From: Hongsoonwoonella zoysiae
GTDB lineage: Bacteria; Pseudomonadota; Alphaproteobacteria; Rhizobiales; Stappiaceae
DNA length: 64,000 bases
Reading direction: 5' to 3'
NCBI RefSeq assembly: GCF_013266695.1
Contig: NZ_JABRXF010000002.1
Location: 868,001 to 932,000, forward strand
The notes under the pieces were generated by a model, which saw nothing but the letters and a program-made list of their open reading frames with translations, was not told the DNA's origin and did no database searches. Position 1 is the stretch's first letter; each line of letters begins with the position of its first letter. Made by a program: the position numbers and the translations under genes. Of the stretch, positions 1 to 8,124 are shown piece by piece.

Positions 1-429
1 TATCCCACGCTCGCCCGGCTTGAGGCGGACCGCCTCGTGACGGTTCGCGAGGAACCTCAGCCCGGCCGTCCGGCACGCAAGATCTATTCGATAACCCCTG
101 AAGGGCGCGAAGCGTTTCGCAGATTGCTTGGCGAACCGCCCGCACCCGATACCTTCCGCTCCCCCTTTCTGCTGGTCGCCATGTGGGCGGATCTGGCAGG
201 TCCGGATGTCATCAAGAACGCTCTTGAAGAGCGCAAATCCAAACTCCGGGAGGAAATCGACAAGCTTTCGACGATACGCGAAGAGACCGACCACCCCGGC
301 ACCCGGTTTATCGTCGAATACGGTCTGAATTGCATGCGCAACGATCTCGCCTTTCTCGAATGCGAAAGCCACAGGCTTGTGAAAATCGCCGAGAATGGTG
401 GCGAGGCATTGCCGCAGGCCGCGGAATAA
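1..429 (+). CDS. PadR-type transcriptional regulator, 5' end cut by window
   Basis: The reading frame is open from base 1 and gives 142 residues without a start. The visible part begins inside the winged-helix domain (YPTLARLEADRLV, then the wing GRPARKIYSITPEGREAF), which is characteristic of PadR regulators. It is followed by a helical C-terminal region (residues about 60-125) with a coiled-coil-like stretch LEERKSKLREEIDKL, as in the PadR subfamily with the VirR-type dimerisation tail. The stop lies 29 bases before a periplasmic adaptor gene and a pump gene on the same strand. PadR proteins often repress neighbouring multidrug pumps, so local control of the efflux operon is a reasonable inference. 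The N-terminal half of the DNA-binding domain lies outside the window. Confidence 0.85.
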   Translation, partial: YPTLARLEADRLVTVREEPQPGRPARKIYSITPEGREAFRRLLGEPPAPDTFRSPFLLVAMWADLAGPDVIKNALEERKSKLREEIDKLSTIREETDHPGTRFIVEYGLNCMRNDLAFLECESHRLVKIAENGGEALPQAAE

Positions 430-458
430 CGCGGTTCGATTTTCGGAGAGCCCATCTT

Positions 459-1562
459 ATGCGTATCAAGTTTTCCTATCTCCTCGCAGCCGGGCTGACT
501 GCCGCCGTGGCGGGCTGGATGCTGACGGGCCAGACGATCGTCGCCGGCGCCGGCGACAATGAGAATTCCACGCCCCCTCCCGCCGAGCGCAAGGCGGAAA
601 ACGGCGATGACCCCTTTGCCGTGCGCGTCAGGTCGATTGTCGCCGAGCCGCGCCATGCGGAGCTTGAAATCCGTGGCCGCACCGAGGCCGAAGCCCGCGT
701 CATGGTGCGTGCGGAAACGTCTGCCCGTGTCGTCGAACGTCCGGCAACGGAAGGCGCAAGCGTCGAGCCGGGCGAGATCCTTTGTGTTCTGGATCGCGGC
801 ACGCGCGAGGCACGGGTCATGGAATTCGAAGCAGCACTCGCCCAGGCCGAATTGGACCACAACGCATCGTCCAGCCTGAGTTCGAAGGGCTTCGCAGCAC
901 AAACGCGGGTCGCCGCGCTGAAGGCGGCGCGCGATGCCGCTGAAGCACGCCTAAAGGAAGCAAAGCTCGAACTCGAAAGGACGGTTATCAAGGCACCTGT
1001 AGCAGGGCGTCTTGAAAGCCCGATGGCCGAGGTCGGCACTACATTGGAAATTGGCGACACTTGCGCTGCTATCGTCGATGCCGATCCTATGCTGGCGATC
1101 GGGCAAGTGTCGGAGCGCAACATCGGTGCGCTCAAGCTTGGCCAGGAAGCCACTGTGGAACTCGTCACAGGCCAGACTGTCGACGGGAAGGTGCGCTATA
1201 TCGCGCCTTCGGCCGATCCTGACACGCGCACCTTCCGCGTCGAGATCGAAATCCCGAATTCCGACGGCACTATCCTTGACGGCATCACCGTGCTCGCGCG
1301 CCTGCCGCTCGATGCCGGCAAGGCCCACAGGATTTCTCCATCGACCCTGACGTTGAACGATGAAGGCGTCGTCGGCCTTCGAACGGTCAATGACGATAAC
1401 AGCGTCGAATTCATACCCGTGGAGATCCTCGGCGGCGATACGAAGGGTCTTTGGGTCAGCGGCCTGCCGGAGACGGTACGCGTCATTACCGTCGGGCAGG
1501 ATTACGTGATTGAGGGCCAGACCGTTCAACCGATCGTCGAAACCGCCGAGGTGTCGCAATGA
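459..1562 (+). CDS. RND efflux periplasmic adaptor (HlyD/MexA type)
   Basis: A protein of 367 residues. It starts with a signal sequence or membrane anchor (MRIKFSYLLAAGLTAAVAG) and continues with the membrane-fusion layout: a biotinyl-lipoyl-like half (about 75-130, ending GASVEPGEILCVLD), a coiled-coil hairpin rich in Ala/Glu (about 140-190), the second lipoyl half (TVIKAPVAGRLES) and a beta-barrel region. I place the start at ATG 459, preceded by GGAGA. The frame is open further upstream to 330, but that would overlap padR and bury the signal peptide. The stop overlaps the start of the pump gene by ATGA, so the two are translationally coupled. The adaptor would link the inner-membrane pump to an outer-membrane channel; no TolC-type gene is present in the window. 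Confidence 0.9.
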   Translation: MRIKFSYLLAAGLTAAVAGWMLTGQTIVAGAGDNENSTPPPAERKAENGDDPFAVRVRSIVAEPRHAELEIRGRTEAEARVMVRAETSARVVERPATEGASVEPGEILCVLDRGTREARVMEFEAALAQAELDHNASSSLSSKGFAAQTRVAALKAARDAAEARLKEAKLELERTVIKAPVAGRLESPMAEVGTTLEIGDTCAAIVDADPMLAIGQVSERNIGALKLGQEATVELVTGQTVDGKVRYIAPSADPDTRTFRVEIEIPNSDGTILDGITVLARLPLDAGKAHRISPSTLTLNDEGVVGLRTVNDDNSVEFIPVEILGGDTKGLWVSGLPETVRVITVGQDYVIEGQTVQPIVETAEVSQ

Positions 1563-4500
1563 TTGCCATGCTTGAGGGCATATTGCGGCGGCCGAAAACG
1601 GTCTTTGTCCTTATGGTCGCGCTGGTTGCCGCCGGAGTGTTCACCTACATCTCGATCCCGAAGGAAGACAGCCCAGACATCGACGTTCCGGTCTTCTACA
1701 TCTCGATCGCCCAGCAAGGGATATCGCCGGAAGATTCCGAGCGGCTGCTTGTTAGGCCGATGGAGACGGAGCTTCGCGGCCTTGACGGATTGAAGGAAAT
1801 CACCGCAATCGCCTCCGAAGGCCATGCCGGCATCGTGCTGGAGTTCGACATTTCCTTCGATAAAGACGAAGCGCTGGCGGACGTCCGCGACAAGGTCGAC
1901 CAGGCCAAGGCGGATCTGCCCGAAGAGGCTGAAGAGCCTACCATTCAGGAAACGAACTTCGCTCTTCTGCCGACGATAACAGTCGCTCTATCGGGCGACG
2001 TTCCGGAGCGTACGCTCTATCGCCATGCGCGTCGGCTGAAGGACGAGATCGAATCCATCGATACCGTCCGGTCCGCCGATCTCACCGGCCACCGCGAAGA
2101 GCTTCTGGAAGTCGTCATCGACACGTTGAAGCTTGAATCCTACGCGATCACCCAGCAGGAGCTTTTCGAGGCGCTCGATCGCAACAATCAGCTTGTGCCG
2201 GCCGGCTTCATCGACGACGGCCAGGGCCGCTTCAATGTCAAGGTTCCGGGTCTTGTCGAGACGGCGGAGGATGTCTATTCCCTGCCGCTCAAGCAAAGCG
2301 GCGAAGGCGTCGTCACACTGTCGGACGTTGCCGACATCCATCGCACGTTCAAGGATCCGAGCACCTTCACCCGCGTGAACGGCAAGCCCGCGATCGCGCT
2401 GCAGGTCACCAAGCGTATCGGCACCAACATAATCGACAACAACGAGGCCGTGCGAAAGGTCGTCGGCGAGGCGACGGCAGACTGGCCGGAGACGATCAAG
2501 GTCGATTACATGATCGACATGTCGAGCAACATCAACGAGACGCTCGGCTCCCTGCAATCGTCGATCATGACCGCGATCTTCCTCGTCATGATCCTGGTGA
2601 TCGCCGCGCTCGGCCTCAAGTCCGCTCTGCTCGTCGGGCTCGCGATCCCGACATCCTTCATGGTCGGCTTCCTGATCCTCGGCGGCATGGGCATGACCGT
2701 TAATATCATGGTCATGTTCGGCCTCGTGCTCACCGTGGGCATGCTCGTCGACGGCGCGATCGTCGTCGTGGAATACGCCGACCGCAAGATCCACGAGGGC
2801 ATGGAGCAGCGCGAGGCCTATATTCGCGCCGCCAAGCTCATGTTCTGGCCGATCGTCTCGTCGACGGCAACGACGCTCGCCGCCTTCCTGCCCATGCTGC
2901 TTTGGCCGGGCGTGGCCGGTGAGTTCATGAGCTACCTGCCGATCATGGTCATCATCGTTCTGACGGCCTCCCTCGTCACGGCGATGGTGTTCCTGCCGGT
3001 AACCGGCGGCATCTTCGCCATGATCTCCTCGTGGACGGGCCGGCACGCTACCGGTCTGCTTGCGCTTGTCTTCGCAACGCTCGCCGCAAGTGCGGTGATG
3101 ATGGCGCCGCCCGTCGCCGCGCAGGTCTCCGGCTTCGTGCCTGCCGAGTTCGCCGGACCAGCCCTTCAGGGCCTTGCCGCGCTCACTTTCGTCGCGGTCG
3201 GCGTCCTGTCCTTCCTCATCCTGCGCCCGGTTGTCGCCGCTTCGCGCAAGCGTGCTGCGAAGCGCGTCGCCGAAGAGCAGCGCCAGGCGCGCCTCCTGTC
3301 CGGTCATGAGGACTTCGACCCGAAGAAGATCAGGGGCGCCACGGGCGTCTACGTTCGCACTCTGAAGATGTTTGCCGGCAGTGTCGTCGGCAATGTCATC
3401 GTCATCGTTGGCGTGGTCGCGCTTTGCGGTGTCATCCTGACGACCTTCATGGCCAATAACGCCGGCGTCGAATTTTTCGTCGACGAGGAGCCGGACCAGG
3501 CCGTCGTGCTTATCTCGGGTCGCGGCAACCTTTCCTCGCGCGAGGCGCGCGACCTCGTTGCCGATGTCGAACGCGAAGTGCTTTCCACGCGCGGCGTGAT
3601 GAATGCGGTGACATCCGCTTTCGCGCCGGGCGGCGGCAGCGGTCCGCAGTTCATCGGCGGCGTCCAGGACAAGCCGGCTGACGTCATCGGCGAAATCCAG
3701 ACGGAGTTGACCGACTATTGCTGCCGCCGGAAAGCCGTCGAGATCTTCAAGGAGATCCGCGAACGCACCGCCGGGCTCGCCGGCATCAAGGTCGAGGTCC
3801 GCAAGATCGAGGGCGGCCCGCCGACCGGAAAGGACGTCCAGCTTGAGGTGAGGTCGACCGACTACGACACGCTGGTCAGGACGGTCGCGCAGATCCGCGG
3901 CCATCTCGACCAGGACGATACGCTGATCGACGTGGAGGACGATCGTCCGTTGCCCGGCATCGAGTGGCAGCTTGAGATCGACCGCGAGCAGGCGGGCCGC
4001 TACCAGGCCAGCATCGCCGCCGTCGGCTCCATGGTGCAGCTGGTCACCAACGGCGTGCTCATCGGCAAGTACCGGCCGACCGATTCCGATGATGAGGTCG
4101 ATATCCGCGTCCGCCTGCCGGAGGAGGAGCGCACGCTCGACCGGTTCGATTCCCTTCGCCTGCAAACCCCGCTCGGTCTCGTCCCCATCGCCAATTTCGT
4201 CGACCGTTCGCCGCAGCAGAAGGTGTCGTCGATCACCCGGCGTGACGGCCTCTATTCCATGATGCTGAAGGCCAACATGTCGCCTTCTTCCGGCATTCTG
4301 CCGGATGCCAAGGTCGGCGAAATCGACGAATGGCTGCAGGGCGAGAGCTGGCCGCAGAACATCTTCTTCAAGTTCCGCGGTGCCGACGAGGACCAGAAGG
4401 AGTCGGGCGAATTCCTCATGAAGGCGATGGTGGCATCGCTCTTCCTGATGTTCATAATCCTGTTGACGCAGTTCAACTCCTTCTACCAGACGGCACTGAC

Positions 4501-5125
4501 GCTATCGACGGTCGTCATGTCGGCCATGGGCGTGCTCCTTGGCATGCTGGCCACGGGTCAGAAGTTCTCCATCATCATGACGGGGACGGGCATTGTCGCG
4601 CTTGCCGGCATCGTGGTGAACAACTCCATCGTGTTGATGGACACCTACAACCGTTTCCGCGAGGACGGCATCGATCCCCTGGATTCGGCATTGAAGGCAT
4701 CCGCACAGCGTATCCGCCCGATCATGCTGACGACGATCACCACCATCGCCGGCCTCATCCCGATGGCGACGCAGGTGAATCTCGATTTTTTCAACCGGGT
4801 CATTTCGGTCGGCTCGATCACGGCGATCTGGTGGATCCAGCTCTCCACGGCGGTGATCTTCGGCCTCGCTTTCTCGACGATCCTGACCCTCATCGTCATT
4901 CCGACGATGCTGGCGCTCCCCTCCACATGGGCGCGCACCGGTTCAAGCATCGGTTCGTGGGCTGCGGGCCTCGTTTCGCGCCACGAAAAACTATCGAAGG
5001 CTGCCGAACCGGACACGCCAGCCGAAGAAGACGACCGGAAAGTCGCGGCTTTCTTACCTTTCGAGAAGAAGCATGAGGACAGGGACAAGCGCCCGCCGGC
5101 CTCGCTACCCGCCGCTGCCGAATAG
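1559..5125 (+). CDS. RND-family efflux permease, inner membrane
   Basis: A protein of 1188 residues with the two-fold AcrB layout: TM1 near the N-terminus, a periplasmic porter loop, TM2-6, then a second TM/loop/TM5 unit. It is longer than the usual 1020-1060. The extra length sits between TM6 and TM7 (about 500-570), where two more hydrophobic segments and a basic linker (ASRKRAAKRVAEEQRQAR) are inserted. In TM4 the motif reads VDGAIVVVE with Asp398-Gly399 where AcrB has Asp407-Asp408. In the second half VVNNSIVLMD has Asn1021-Asn1022 where AcrB has Lys940. It presumably uses the proton gradient to export drugs or lipophilic compounds, but substrates cannot be read from sequence. It is coupled to the adaptor gene by an ATGA overlap. 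Confidence 0.9.
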   Translation: MIAMLEGILRRPKTVFVLMVALVAAGVFTYISIPKEDSPDIDVPVFYISIAQQGISPEDSERLLVRPMETELRGLDGLKEITAIASEGHAGIVLEFDISFDKDEALADVRDKVDQAKADLPEEAEEPTIQETNFALLPTITVALSGDVPERTLYRHARRLKDEIESIDTVRSADLTGHREELLEVVIDTLKLESYAITQQELFEALDRNNQLVPAGFIDDGQGRFNVKVPGLVETAEDVYSLPLKQSGEGVVTLSDVADIHRTFKDPSTFTRVNGKPAIALQVTKRIGTNIIDNNEAVRKVVGEATADWPETIKVDYMIDMSSNINETLGSLQSSIMTAIFLVMILVIAALGLKSALLVGLAIPTSFMVGFLILGGMGMTVNIMVMFGLVLTVGMLVDGAIVVVEYADRKIHEGMEQREAYIRAAKLMFWPIVSSTATTLAAFLPMLLWPGVAGEFMSYLPIMVIIVLTASLVTAMVFLPVTGGIFAMISSWTGRHATGLLALVFATLAASAVMMAPPVAAQVSGFVPAEFAGPALQGLAALTFVAVGVLSFLILRPVVAASRKRAAKRVAEEQRQARLLSGHEDFDPKKIRGATGVYVRTLKMFAGSVVGNVIVIVGVVALCGVILTTFMANNAGVEFFVDEEPDQAVVLISGRGNLSSREARDLVADVEREVLSTRGVMNAVTSAFAPGGGSGPQFIGGVQDKPADVIGEIQTELTDYCCRRKAVEIFKEIRERTAGLAGIKVEVRKIEGGPPTGKDVQLEVRSTDYDTLVRTVAQIRGHLDQDDTLIDVEDDRPLPGIEWQLEIDREQAGRYQASIAAVGSMVQLVTNGVLIGKYRPTDSDDEVDIRVRLPEEERTLDRFDSLRLQTPLGLVPIANFVDRSPQQKVSSITRRDGLYSMMLKANMSPSSGILPDAKVGEIDEWLQGESWPQNIFFKFRGADEDQKESGEFLMKAMVASLFLMFIILLTQFNSFYQTALTLSTVVMSAMGVLLGMLATGQKFSIIMTGTGIVALAGIVVNNSIVLMDTYNRFREDGIDPLDSALKASAQRIRPIMLTTITTIAGLIPMATQVNLDFFNRVISVGSITAIWWIQLSTAVIFGLAFSTILTLIVIPTMLALPSTWARTGSSIGSWAAGLVSRHEKLSKAAEPDTPAEEDDRKVAAFLPFEKKHEDRDKRPPASLPAAAE

Positions 5126-5143
5126 CGTGGGATTACAAAACGA

Positions 5144-5174
5144 AAAACGCCGCCGGATTTACCGGCGGCGTTTT
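5144..5174. terminator. Bidirectional intrinsic terminator
   Basis: An 11-bp perfect GC-rich stem (5146-5156 with 5162-5172) and a 5-base loop, flanked by A-run on the left and T-run on the right, lies between the convergent ends of the efflux operon and pssA. The symmetrical A/T tails suit termination in both directions. Confidence 0.85.
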
Positions 5175-5198
5175 AATAGTATTTCCGGGGAATTCGCT

Positions 5199-6095
5199 TC
5201 AGCGGGTATCGCCCTTGTCGTTATCCGCAAGATCGTCGAGGGAGCCTTCCGCTTCTTCATCGAGTTCCTCCCCGGTCGGCGCCGGATCTGCCTCATCGCC
5301 TGCCTTGAAGCGCTTGTAGCTGCGCCAGGCGAAGGGGATGGAGGCGAGATAGGCAATCCCGCCCGCCGCCAGCACCTCGAACGGGTAGCTTGCCAGAAGC
5401 GCCACGAAGAGCACGACGACGACAAAGAGCGGCAAAACAAGGTCGCGGCGGATGCGCGAGCCGAACCTCTTGCCCGAAAAGGTCGGCAGGAGGCTCACCA
5501 TCAAGAGCCCGATCGCGACCACATAGAGCGCGATGACCGGAGCAAGCTCTTCGAGGTGCGGCACGATGCCGACGAATTCGAGGTAGATCGGCAAAAGAAC
5601 GGTCAGCGCACCCGCAGGCGCCGGTACTCCGGTGAAGAAATTCACCGCCCATGCGGGCTTGTCCGGATCGTCGATGGAGACATTGAACCTTGCCAGCCGC
5701 AAGGCCGCGGAAATCGCGTAGACAAGGGCTGCGATCCAGCCGAGGGATTTCACCTCGCTCAAGAGCCAGGAATAAAGGATAAGTGCTGGCGCAACGCCGA
5801 AATTCACGAAATCGGCAAGGGAATCGAGCTCCGCGCCAAATTTGGACGTTCCCCGGATCAACCGCGCGAGGCGTCCGTCCAGCGCATCGAGAAACGCCGC
5901 CAACACGATCGCGCCGATCGCATATTCCCAGCGCGCCTCCAGCGCCATGCGCATGGCGGTAAGCCCGCAGCACAGCGCAAGCAAGGTTACGAGATTCGGC
6001 AGCACCATGCGCAGCGGCACCCGCCTGAAGCGCGGCGCACGGCCTCGCCTGCGTTTCGTCGGCCCGGGATCGTAAGGCGCAAAGGGTGCGGACAC
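5199..6095 (-). CDS. pssA: CDP-diacylglycerol--serine O-phosphatidyltransferase
   Basis: A protein of 298 residues that condenses CDP-diacylglycerol with serine to phosphatidylserine, the first committed step to phosphatidylethanolamine. The CDP-alcohol phosphatidyltransferase signature is complete: Asp70, Asp73-Gly74, Ala77-Arg78, Gly87, Asp91 and Asp95 (DALDGRLAR ... FGAELDSLAD). There is a basic N-terminus and about seven to eight hydrophobic segments, and the last 35 residues are acidic (Glu/Asp rich). This is the type II, membrane-embedded enzyme of rhizobia and Bacillus, not the peripheral type I enzyme of E. coli. It lies 23 bases downstream of psd on the same strand, so both enzymes of the branch are probably co-transcribed. 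Confidence 0.95.
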   Translation of the reverse strand: MSAPFAPYDPGPTKRRRGRAPRFRRVPLRMVLPNLVTLLALCCGLTAMRMALEARWEYAIGAIVLAAFLDALDGRLARLIRGTSKFGAELDSLADFVNFGVAPALILYSWLLSEVKSLGWIAALVYAISAALRLARFNVSIDDPDKPAWAVNFFTGVPAPAGALTVLLPIYLEFVGIVPHLEELAPVIALYVVAIGLLMVSLLPTFSGKRFGSRIRRDLVLPLFVVVVLFVALLASYPFEVLAAGGIAYLASIPFAWRSYKRFKAGDEADPAPTGEELDEEAEGSLDDLADNDKGDTR

Positions 6096-6118
6096 GGGGG
6101 TTCGCCTTCTCTGGTAGT

Positions 6119-6820
6119 TCAGTTAACGCGCGTCACAGGTGCCGCGAATTGTTCGCCCCGCAGGTCCGCGATCAAGGTTTCGCCCGCGATCATCGTCTGG
6201 CCGATGGCAACCTTCGGCACGGTTCCCACCGGAAGATAGACGTCAAGACGCGAACCGAAGCGGATCAGGCCGAAACGCTCGCCCATGCCGACGTTCTCGC
6301 CCTCGCGCACGAAGCACACGATCCGCCGCGCGACAAGGCCTGCAATCTGCACGACGCCGATGCGCGTGTCGCCGGTCTCGATAATAAGGCCGTTGCGTTC
6401 ATTGTCCTCGCTAGCCTTGTCGAGTTCGGCATTCAGGAATTTGCCGGCCTTATAGGCGACACGCACGACCCGCCCGCCGATGGGCGCGCGGTTCACGTGG
6501 CAATTGAAGACATTCATGAAGACGGAGACCCGCATCAGCGGCTCGTCGCCGAAGTTGAGCTCTTTTGGCGGCACCGCCATGCCGACATGAGAGACCGTAC
6601 CGTCGGCGGGCGAGACGACAATCCCCTCGATCATCGGCGTCACGCGCGGCGGGTCGCGGAAGAAATAGCAGATCCATCCCGTGACGATCAGGCCGATCCA
6701 GAACAGCGGGTCCCAAAACCAACCAAGGATGATCGCGGCGACCCCGGCAATAGCTATGAACGGCCACCCTTCCCGATGGATCGGTACGAAGGTCTTTGAA
6801 ATCGTATCGGCAAGGGACAT
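6119..6820 (-). CDS. psd: Phosphatidylserine decarboxylase, short form
   Basis: A proenzyme of 233 residues converting phosphatidylserine to phosphatidylethanolamine. It matches the short alphaproteobacterial and archaeal class rather than the roughly 300-residue E. coli form. The self-cleavage site is visible as [12 protein letters not shown]: the Gly189-Ser190 bond would be cut to give a beta chain and a small alpha chain with an N-terminal pyruvoyl group. Two hydrophobic segments near residues 20-55 anchor it to the inner membrane. PADGTV (71-76) and [13 protein letters not shown] (101-113) are typical family blocks. It precedes pssA in the same operon. Confidence 0.95.
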   Translation of the reverse strand: MSLADTISKTFVPIHREGWPFIAIAGVAAIILGWFWDPLFWIGLIVTGWICYFFRDPPRVTPMIEGIVVSPADGTVSHVGMAVPPKELNFGDEPLMRVSVFMNVFNCHVNRAPIGGRVVRVAYKAGKFLNAELDKASEDNERNGLIIETGDTRIGVVQIAGLVARRIVCFVREGENVGMGERFGLIRFGSRLDVYLPVGTVPKVAIGQTMIAGETLIADLRGEQFAAPVTRVN

Positions 6821-6958
6821 TCACACGTTCCGGTTTGTTGAAGCACATTCGCTACGGTTCCCGACGCGGAAACCGGCACGCCCATTTGCACCATAGCGCG
6901 GGCGGAAATCAATGCATCGCGGAAAGGTTAGTCACACGCATCCAGCCTTTATCGCAGA

Positions 6959-7867
6959 TCATTCCTGTCGGAAATCCGCTTCCCAATAGGCCGGACGTCC
7001 GAATTTCTTCTGAAGAAAATCGATGAAGGCGGTTACTTTTGGCGGGGTCTGCTTGCCGGGCGGATAGACCGCCCAGACAGCACCCGCCCTGGTTACTGGA
7101 TAGTCCCGCATGACCACAACCAGCCGTCCCTCGCGAAGGTCTTCCCAGATGTGGGCGATGGATTTCACCGTCAGGCCAAGCCCGTGGATTGCCGCTTCAT
7201 GGGTAAAATCGCCGTTGTCGCTTGAAATTGCGGAGTGCACGTGGTGGGCGACTTCGCCATTTGGCCCGGCAAAGTACCAGGCCGGCATGGGTTCGAAACC
7301 AAGACACTCGTGATTGGCGAGATCTGCCGGGGAAGTCGGTTCCCCGTGTCTGGCGATATAATCGGGAGAGGCGCAAAGATATCTCGGATTCTCCGCGAGT
7401 TTTCGCGCCTTCAGCGCCGAATCCGGCAACTCGGCCACTCTTATCGCAAGGTCGTATCCTTCCTCAACGATATCGACGATCCGGTCCGTAATATTCATCT
7501 CTATGCGCACATCTGGATATTCGCTTTTGAATTCGTTCAGGTAAGGCAGCACATGCTTGCGTACGAACGAAACATTGCTCGTGATCCGCAGCGTCCCGCG
7601 CGGCGCCTCGGTGGAAGCCTCAAGCGCGCTCATGGCGGCATCCATTTCCGATAATGCCCTGTTGGCGTGCTCGATGAACACCTGCCCCGCTTCCGTTAGC
7701 GAAACCTTGCGCGTGGTGCGCGCCAGAAGCTGCGAGCCCGCTCCCGTTTCAAGCGCCGTGAGCCGCGCGCTTGCCGCTGATGGCGACAGCCCGAACTCCC
7801 GGCCTGCCGCTGAAAGATTCCCGAGCGCCACAACGCGCGTGAAAAAACGGAGGTCCTCAAGCTTCAT
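6959..7867 (-). CDS. LysR-family transcriptional regulator (CrgA-like)
   Basis: A protein of 302 residues. The N-terminal winged helix-turn-helix (about 1-60, MKLEDLRFFTRVVALGNLSA, then SPSAASARLTALE) is followed by the linker helix and a periplasmic-binding-protein-like effector domain (about 90-295, typical block SDNGDFTHEAAIHGLGL). This is the common layout of the CrgA/YafC branch. The effector is unknown. The gene is divergent from a 42-residue gene only 94 bases away, and the shared region holds a repeated motif, so that small gene is the most obvious target besides autoregulation. Confidence 0.9.
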   Translation of the reverse strand: MKLEDLRFFTRVVALGNLSAAGREFGLSPSAASARLTALETGAGSQLLARTTRKVSLTEAGQVFIEHANRALSEMDAAMSALEASTEAPRGTLRITSNVSFVRKHVLPYLNEFKSEYPDVRIEMNITDRIVDIVEEGYDLAIRVAELPDSALKARKLAENPRYLCASPDYIARHGEPTSPADLANHECLGFEPMPAWYFAGPNGEVAHHVHSAISSDNGDFTHEAAIHGLGLTVKSIAHIWEDLREGRLVVVMRDYPVTRAGAVWAVYPPGKQTPPKVTAFIDFLQKKFGRPAYWEADFRQE

Positions 7868-7918
7868 TATGCGAAATCCATGAAAGATCCTATCGATACA
7901 AGCCTGATTATACGAAAT
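7866..7918. promoter_or_regulatory. Two direct repeats in lysR/small-gene divergent region
   Basis: ATTATGCGAAAT (7866-7877, overlapping the lysR start) and ATTATACGAAAT (7907-7918) match at 11 of 12 positions and start 41 bases apart. The spacing of about four helical turns suits two faces of one regulator complex, but the sites are not the classic dyadic T-N11-A box, so their role as LysR sites is only a suggestion. Confidence 0.35.
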
Positions 7919-7961
7919 ATCAGCACGTGAGACAGTCCCGGCAGATCAAAGGAGACTGTCC

Positions 7962-8090
7962 ATGAAGAGCGATTACATCACACTCGAATTCTATGCACAG
8001 GCAGAAAGGCGCGCGCATCGGCTGAGGTCCGAAGCCATAACCGGCTTTTTGTCGACAATCCTTCGCGCCGTTTCCCGGCGAAGGACGTAA
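7962..8090 (+). CDS. Small basic protein of 42 residues
   Basis: A short open frame from ATG 7962 to TAA 8088-8090 with a good ribosome-binding site (AAAGGAG, seven bases before the start). The protein begins MKSDYITLEFYAQAERRAH and ends in ILRAVSRRRT. It is strongly basic, probably one long amphipathic helix, and has no signal peptide. It recalls the very short Arg-rich proteins near the DUF1127 group in alphaproteobacteria, but I cannot assign a family. It is divergent from the lysR gene and shares its 94-base promoter region. Together the Shine-Dalgarno sequence and the position argue that it is real. Confidence 0.6.
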   Translation: MKSDYITLEFYAQAERRAHRLRSEAITGFLSTILRAVSRRRT

Positions 8091-8124
8091 GCACGGTGCA
8101 ATTCGTGATGTGGTGAGTCCGCTC

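Noticed and set aside
1988-4165. Very long open frame antisense to the RND permease gene
   Set aside because: It is a by-product of GC-rich codon use in the real gene. The translation is a low-complexity mix rich in Asp, His and Arg without any domain.
5073-6239. Plus-strand frame running across pssA
   Set aside because: It crosses a strong terminator and is antisense to a protein with a complete catalytic signature.
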